DNA from: Candidatus Sigynarchaeota archaeon
Lineage (GTDB): Archaea; Asgardarchaeota; Jordarchaeia; Jordarchaeales; Jordarchaeaceae
Direction of reading: 5' to 3'
Assembly (NCBI GenBank): GCA_030587505.1
Contig: JAUQYY010000260.1
Coordinates: 1 to 9,094, forward strand
DNA: 9,094 nucleotides
Every line of letters begins with the position of its first letter. Position 1 is the first letter of the stretch. Both the position numbers and the translations under genes were made by a program. Shown in pieces: positions 5,872 to 9,094 of the stretch. The notes under the pieces were generated by a model that was given only the letters and a program-made list of their open reading frames with translations, was not told where the DNA came from and did no database searches.

Positions 5872-6866
5872 CTGGTTAACGGGAGCTTGGAACTCCGCGT
5901 AACCACGAAGCCCGGGAGGCGCAGCGTCCTCAGGCTTCGCGTCTACCCCTACGCCAAGCCCTTCATCGAGGCTTGGAGAGCGGGTGAACTCAGGGTGGGT
6001 GAGGTCACCGTCACGGAGTCGTGTGTCTTCGTGCCCTTCGGGAGGAGCGTAGCCCCGGTTCACCCCGCCGGCGTGATGTTCTTCGACACCAACCTGAAAA
6101 GCCTGGACTTCGTCGTTGTGACGGAGAGCGGGGCTGTCGAGGGCTTCAGCCTGGACATCTCGCTGATCCAAAAGATCAGGGAGAGGTACGCGGAGAAGAG
6201 AGCGCGAATCCAGAGGATCAACAATCCCGAAACCCGAAGGAGGCTCTTCGAGAAGTACCGGGAACGCGAGAAGCGGAGAGTGAACCACATTCTGCACCTC
6301 GCGAGCAGCATAGTCGCCAAGATATCTGAGAAGTACGGCGGGCTCTACGCCGTCTTCGAAGGCCTGACAGAGATAAGAACCCACATAAACAAGCAACACC
6401 GCTCAAAGAGGCTCAGGAGGCGGCTCAACTCGTGGCCCTTCGGAAGGCTTCAACAGCTGTGCGAGTTTAAGCTGCCCCGGAACCCGAGGGCTGGACTGGC
6501 TGCTTAACAGCGTACACGAGCGAAGCCTACACCTCCACAACGTGCCCCGCGTGCAAGGAGAGAACAAAGCGACCCAGCGGACAGGCGTTCAGGTGCCCCC
6601 ACTGCGGTTACAGCGGCGACAGACACTTGGTTGCGGCGGTCAACATGGCCCTCAAGCCGGCTCCGATGTGGCTGAACCCGACAAACCGGGCGGCCACACT
6701 CCACCCCAAGGTGACCAGGATCAGGGTTACGCCCGCAATCAGCCCCGAGGAGACCCTGAACCGGGTTCTCGGAGCCGGGCCCAAGAGGAGCGTTCTGGAT
6801 GTGGCGAGCCGGGTATCCGCCGAACGCCGGAGCTTCCGAAAGGAAGCGAAGGAAGGAGCAACGTAG
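5872..6866 (+). pseudogene. tnpB: Truncated and frameshifted TnpB
   Basis: Two frames together encode one TnpB-like protein. The first (5872-6507) starts mid-protein at LVNGSLELRV and includes the RuvC-type VMFFDTNLKSLDFVV (first Asp), a basic helical segment and YAVFEGLTEIR (Glu). It then loses register between about 6468 and 6507. The second frame (from about 6501) continues TAYTSEAYTSTTCPACKER, the ribbon's second pair RCPHC, and GDRHLVAAVNMALK (third Asp), ending at 6866. The N-terminal region before the RuvC core is missing. The apparent upstream extension to an ATG at 5791 is antisense to the repeat gene and not TnpB. All three catalytic acids survive, but not in one frame. The sequence is clearly different from the tnpB at 114-1232. 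Confidence 0.8.
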
Positions 6867-6878
6867 ACCTATGTCTAC
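6863..6878 (+). repeat. Hairpin at the tnpB pseudogene stop, possible right end
   Basis: GTAGAC (6863-6868) and GTCTAC (6873-6878) form a perfect 6-bp stem with a CTAT loop, overlapping the stop codon of the tnpB pseudogene. The other tnpB loci here also carry a hairpin over or just after the end of the frame, so this may be this element's right end. It lacks the GAAGCnGGAAGCCC motif, which fits a different subfamily, or it may be chance. Confidence 0.35.
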
Positions 6879-7045
6879 TTACTCCAATACCCTTCCCTAA
6901 TTATGTATATTTTAACCACGGAGAAACTTCCTTCTGATTTCTGTAGATTATTATTCAAACCACGTTATATTAATCTATTTCAAGCTCGAATAACACGGCT
7001 TCTCCCACCCTTCCACAGATTCGATATGTTCTCTAGTTTTCACTG

Positions 7046-7059
7046 AGATTATATTTTTA
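7046..7059 (+). promoter_or_regulatory. TATA-box promoter of the M24 peptidase
   Basis: AGATTATATTTTTA has a TATA-like core centred near 7053, predicting transcription from about 7079. An ATG at 7073 would lie upstream of that point. The next in-frame ATG, at 7103, follows GAGGTG (7091-7096) with six bases between them. Together these place the gene start at 7103. Confidence 0.5.
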
Positions 7060-7102
7060 AAGCGCCCCCATAATGGTTAGTGTGAATTGTGAGGTGCATT
7101 TT

Positions 7103-8266
7103 ATGAACGTTCCCATAAACTACTGGAAGAGAGTTGAAAAAATTAGGGCTGCGATGGAGAGCAACGGTTTTGATGTTTTGGTTCTAACGAGAAATAAAGA
7201 GCTGACCTATATTTCTGGAGCGTTTCTGCCCTGGAGAAGCGCGGTTGTTGTGCCCCTTGACGGTGAGGTTCAACTTTACACCGTGTTGAGCGACTCCGAG
7301 AGAGTTAAGGACGACAGCTGGATAGAAAACGTCACTGGTTACGCGCCTCTTCCCGGGCTTTCCATGGTTGATCTTGTGATTGCCTACCTGAAGGAGAATA
7401 AACTCGAAAAATCGACCATAGGGGTTAATTTAGGTTACACGATTAGAGTAAACGAGGGGTACCTCTTCGCAACCGAGTATGAAGAGCTTAGGAGCGGGCT
7501 TCCAGACGCTGAGTTCAAAAACGCGGTTCAACTCATGGACGAGGTCATGGTGATTAAAGACAGAGGCGCCATCAAGCTCATGAGACAGGCGGCCGCGATC
7601 ACCGACGTAGGTGTGGATGTGGCTCTGGGAACCCTCGCCCCCGGCATGTCCGAGATTGAACTCGCGGGTGTTATTGATGAAGCCATGAGAAGGGTTGGTA
7701 ATCAATGGGCTTGGGCTTTGACGGGAGGTAATGAGATTGGAGCTGGAGAAAGAACCGCCTATCACATGGGCGCTACGACTCCTCCAACCCAGCGAATAAT
7801 CCAGCAAGGTGACAACGTCATAGTGGACTTGCACAGTATGTATGAGCTTCACCTGTCAGACCTCACTCACAACATTATCCTTGGCAGCCCCACGAAAGAG
7901 CAGAAAAAACTCGCGGAGGTTTACGTTGAAGCCGCAACAACGCTGATCGACTCTATGCAGCCAGGAGTAAAGGTAGGCGATATCGCTCGGAAGGTATACA
8001 AAACCGTGGAAAGGGGGGGTTACGGAAACAATATTGTTCAAATGTTTGGACATGGACTTGGCGCCATTGGCGATGAGTGGTACCTCCCCATACTTGGTTA
8101 CGGACCCTATAGTGAGAAGACGCTTGAACCGAACATGGTGGAGGTTGCCGTGTGCATTCTGAGCGAGCCAGGTGTTGCCGGTTACCGTCTAGAGTACCCC
8201 GTACTGATAACAGAAAGCGGCGCCAAACCCCTCGCAAAAACACCCATCGAACCCACCATTCTCTAA
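7103..8266 (+). CDS. M24-family metallopeptidase (Xaa-Pro aminopeptidase / prolidase type)
   Basis: This 387-aa cytoplasmic protein has a creatinase-type N-terminal domain (about 1-155, starting MNVPINYWKRVEKIRAAM) and an M24 pita-bread catalytic domain (about 165-387). The five dimetal ligands are visible: D242 (VDLHS), D253 (SDLTH), H317 (GHGLG), E355 (SEPG) and E364 (RLEYP). Members remove an N-terminal residue before proline or split X-Pro dipeptides, and some act on other amide bonds. Around the ligands the sequence departs from the textbook forms: VDLHSMYELHLSDLTHN instead of DxGxxYxGYxSDxTRT, and LEYP instead of ED. Substrate is therefore uncertain. A start at 7073 would add ten residues but precedes the predicted transcription start. 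It appears monocistronic and intact. Confidence 0.9.
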   Translation: MNVPINYWKRVEKIRAAMESNGFDVLVLTRNKELTYISGAFLPWRSAVVVPLDGEVQLYTVLSDSERVKDDSWIENVTGYAPLPGLSMVDLVIAYLKENKLEKSTIGVNLGYTIRVNEGYLFATEYEELRSGLPDAEFKNAVQLMDEVMVIKDRGAIKLMRQAAAITDVGVDVALGTLAPGMSEIELAGVIDEAMRRVGNQWAWALTGGNEIGAGERTAYHMGATTPPTQRIIQQGDNVIVDLHSMYELHLSDLTHNIILGSPTKEQKKLAEVYVEAATTLIDSMQPGVKVGDIARKVYKTVERGGYGNNIVQMFGHGLGAIGDEWYLPILGYGPYSEKTLEPNMVEVAVCILSEPGVAGYRLEYPVLITESGAKPLAKTPIEPTIL

Positions 8267-8590
8267 ACTTTTATTTCAATTGCTAGAATTAAACAGGCGG
8301 AAACCACTATAGTGAAGAAACCTTACTTTCTCGTTACCCCCTCCCGATGTGACCTGTTTACCGACCCCTTTCTATGGAGTTCTCATACGTTATGCCCGAA
8401 ACTACTGATTCACCCGGTTGTGTTTTACTTCCTTCCCCCTTAAGGAAGAGTTTCCGGTTTTCTTGAGAGAATTTTCATTCCTGTTTTCTACCTCATGAAA
8501 CATTCTGCGAACTCGAGCAGCTAAAAGAAACGTTTTATTATTCCCAGATTGCCTTTATTCTATTAAAAGTGGTTAGTGGAGCTGATTTCT
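8267..8590. other. Intergenic spacer, no gene seen; hairpin at 8428-8448
   Basis: No convincing frame is seen on either strand. The first bases after the peptidase stop are T-rich (ACTTTTATTTC), which could end transcription. One hairpin stands out: CTTCCTT (8428-8434) with AAGGAAG (8442-8448), loop CCCCCTT. Near the right edge, CCTTTATTCTATTAAAAG (8552-8569) is a weak TATA-like promoter for the next gene, with a predicted start close to 8588. Confidence 0.45.
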
Positions 8591-9094
8591 GTGTCTTTCA
8601 TTGAGGAACCCCACTTTACTCGAAGTAGGCAACGATTCCGACTGTTATCCCTAAATAGTGATAAGCTCATTCAACTAGTTCTAGAGGTGTTGAACCGCTA
8701 TAAGGACGGTGGTTTCAACAGACAGGAATTCTTCAGGGACATTCGCGACCGTCAACAGATTGACATCAGCAACCTTGATAAGGAGTTCGTCGAGGAACTC
8801 GAAAACGGTGCAGGGATCATTTACATGCGGGGCAAATACCACCTCAACATGACCCGCCTCCTGATGCTAATGAACATGTTCCTCAAAGAAATCGAGCGAG
8901 TGGACAGACACAGAGCCGACGACTTAAGACAGAGGGTAAACCAAATCAACGAAAAAATCAAGACAATAACCGGCGAATCCGGCGTACCCGAAAAAGAAGC
9001 CGAACCAAAGCTACCCACCTTCGAAGAAATCGAAGAGGAAGAACCAACCATCGAAGAGGTCGAGGTCGAGCCAAAAACCGAGCTGGAATCCGTT
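8591..9094 (+). CDS. Unrecognised protein with acidic C-terminal region (5' part only)
   Basis: The frame from GTG at 8591 is open for 168 codons to the window edge. The GTG is the only plausible start: an in-frame TAA lies at 8564-8566, and a weak TATA box predicts transcription near 8588. A GGAG at 8578-8581 is an alternative ribosome site. Residues 1-75 look like a helical, winged-helix-like domain (LIQLVLEVLNRYKDGGFNRQ). GAGIIYMRGKYHLNMTR reads like a strand-turn-strand wing. A helical, possibly coiled-coil stretch (MNMFLKEIERVDRHRADDLR) follows, then from about 138 a Glu/Pro-rich low-complexity tail. No catalytic motif is visible. DNA binding is a guess from shape alone. The T-poor codon use late in the gene matches AOR, suggesting a native gene. 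Confidence 0.75.
   Translation, partial: MSFIEEPHFTRSRQRFRLLSLNSDKLIQLVLEVLNRYKDGGFNRQEFFRDIRDRQQIDISNLDKEFVEELENGAGIIYMRGKYHLNMTRLLMLMNMFLKEIERVDRHRADDLRQRVNQINEKIKTITGESGVPEKEAEPKLPTFEEIEEEEPTIEEVEVEPKTELESV

Noticed and set aside
5868..5906. A GTG start at 5906 for the repeat gene.
   Set aside because: The 13 added residues are antisense to tnpB sequence. The recognisable N-terminus begins at the ATG at 5867.

Overview
The window looks archaeal. Gene starts sit behind TATA-like boxes with purine-rich flanks at archaeal spacing, two genes have Shine-Dalgarno sites (GGAGG, GAGGTG), and the content is typical of anaerobic or thermophilic archaea: a tungstopterin aldehyde:ferredoxin oxidoreductase with a ferredoxin-type partner, several TnpB elements, an 11-residue-repeat protein and an M24 peptidase. 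The repeat protein and TnpB types remind me of Bathyarchaeia/TACK genomes, but that is from memory and not searched.

Layout. Positions 1-1250 hold the right-end hairpin of an upstream IS200/IS605-type element, then an intact tnpB (114-1232) with its own right-end hairpin. Positions 1250-1550 are non-coding, with an unexplained inverted-repeat structure. A promoter near 1556 begins a metabolic unit: a disrupted small ORF (1608-1752), an 8-Cys ferredoxin-like protein (1737-1985) and a full-length aldehyde ferredoxin oxidoreductase (1987-3822). A small membrane-anchored zinc-ribbon protein (3930-4211, minus) converges on it.

Positions 4290-6880 form a graveyard. They hold a frameshifted unknown ORF, a 5'-truncated tnpB remnant (minus) with a recognisable right end, a decayed 11-residue-repeat beta-helix-type gene (minus, 5073-5867, two frameshifts and at least one stop), and a second truncated, frameshifted tnpB (plus, 5872-6866) abutting the start of the repeat gene head to head. 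No TnpA (Y1 transposase) is visible anywhere.

The right side holds an intact M24 (Xaa-Pro aminopeptidase/prolidase type) peptidase (7103-8266), a gene-free spacer, and the 5' part of an unrecognised gene with an acidic C-terminal region that runs off the window (8591-9094).

How they work together: only the ferredoxin-like and AOR genes form a clear functional pair, oxidising aldehydes to carboxylates with electrons leaving through FeS clusters. The rest is transposon debris and unlinked genes. I found no clear new defence or biosynthetic system. The most unusual items are the decayed repeat gene/TnpB junction, the TnpB remnant that lacks the zinc ribbon, the disrupted first ORF of the AOR transcript, and the structured spacer at 1298-1428.
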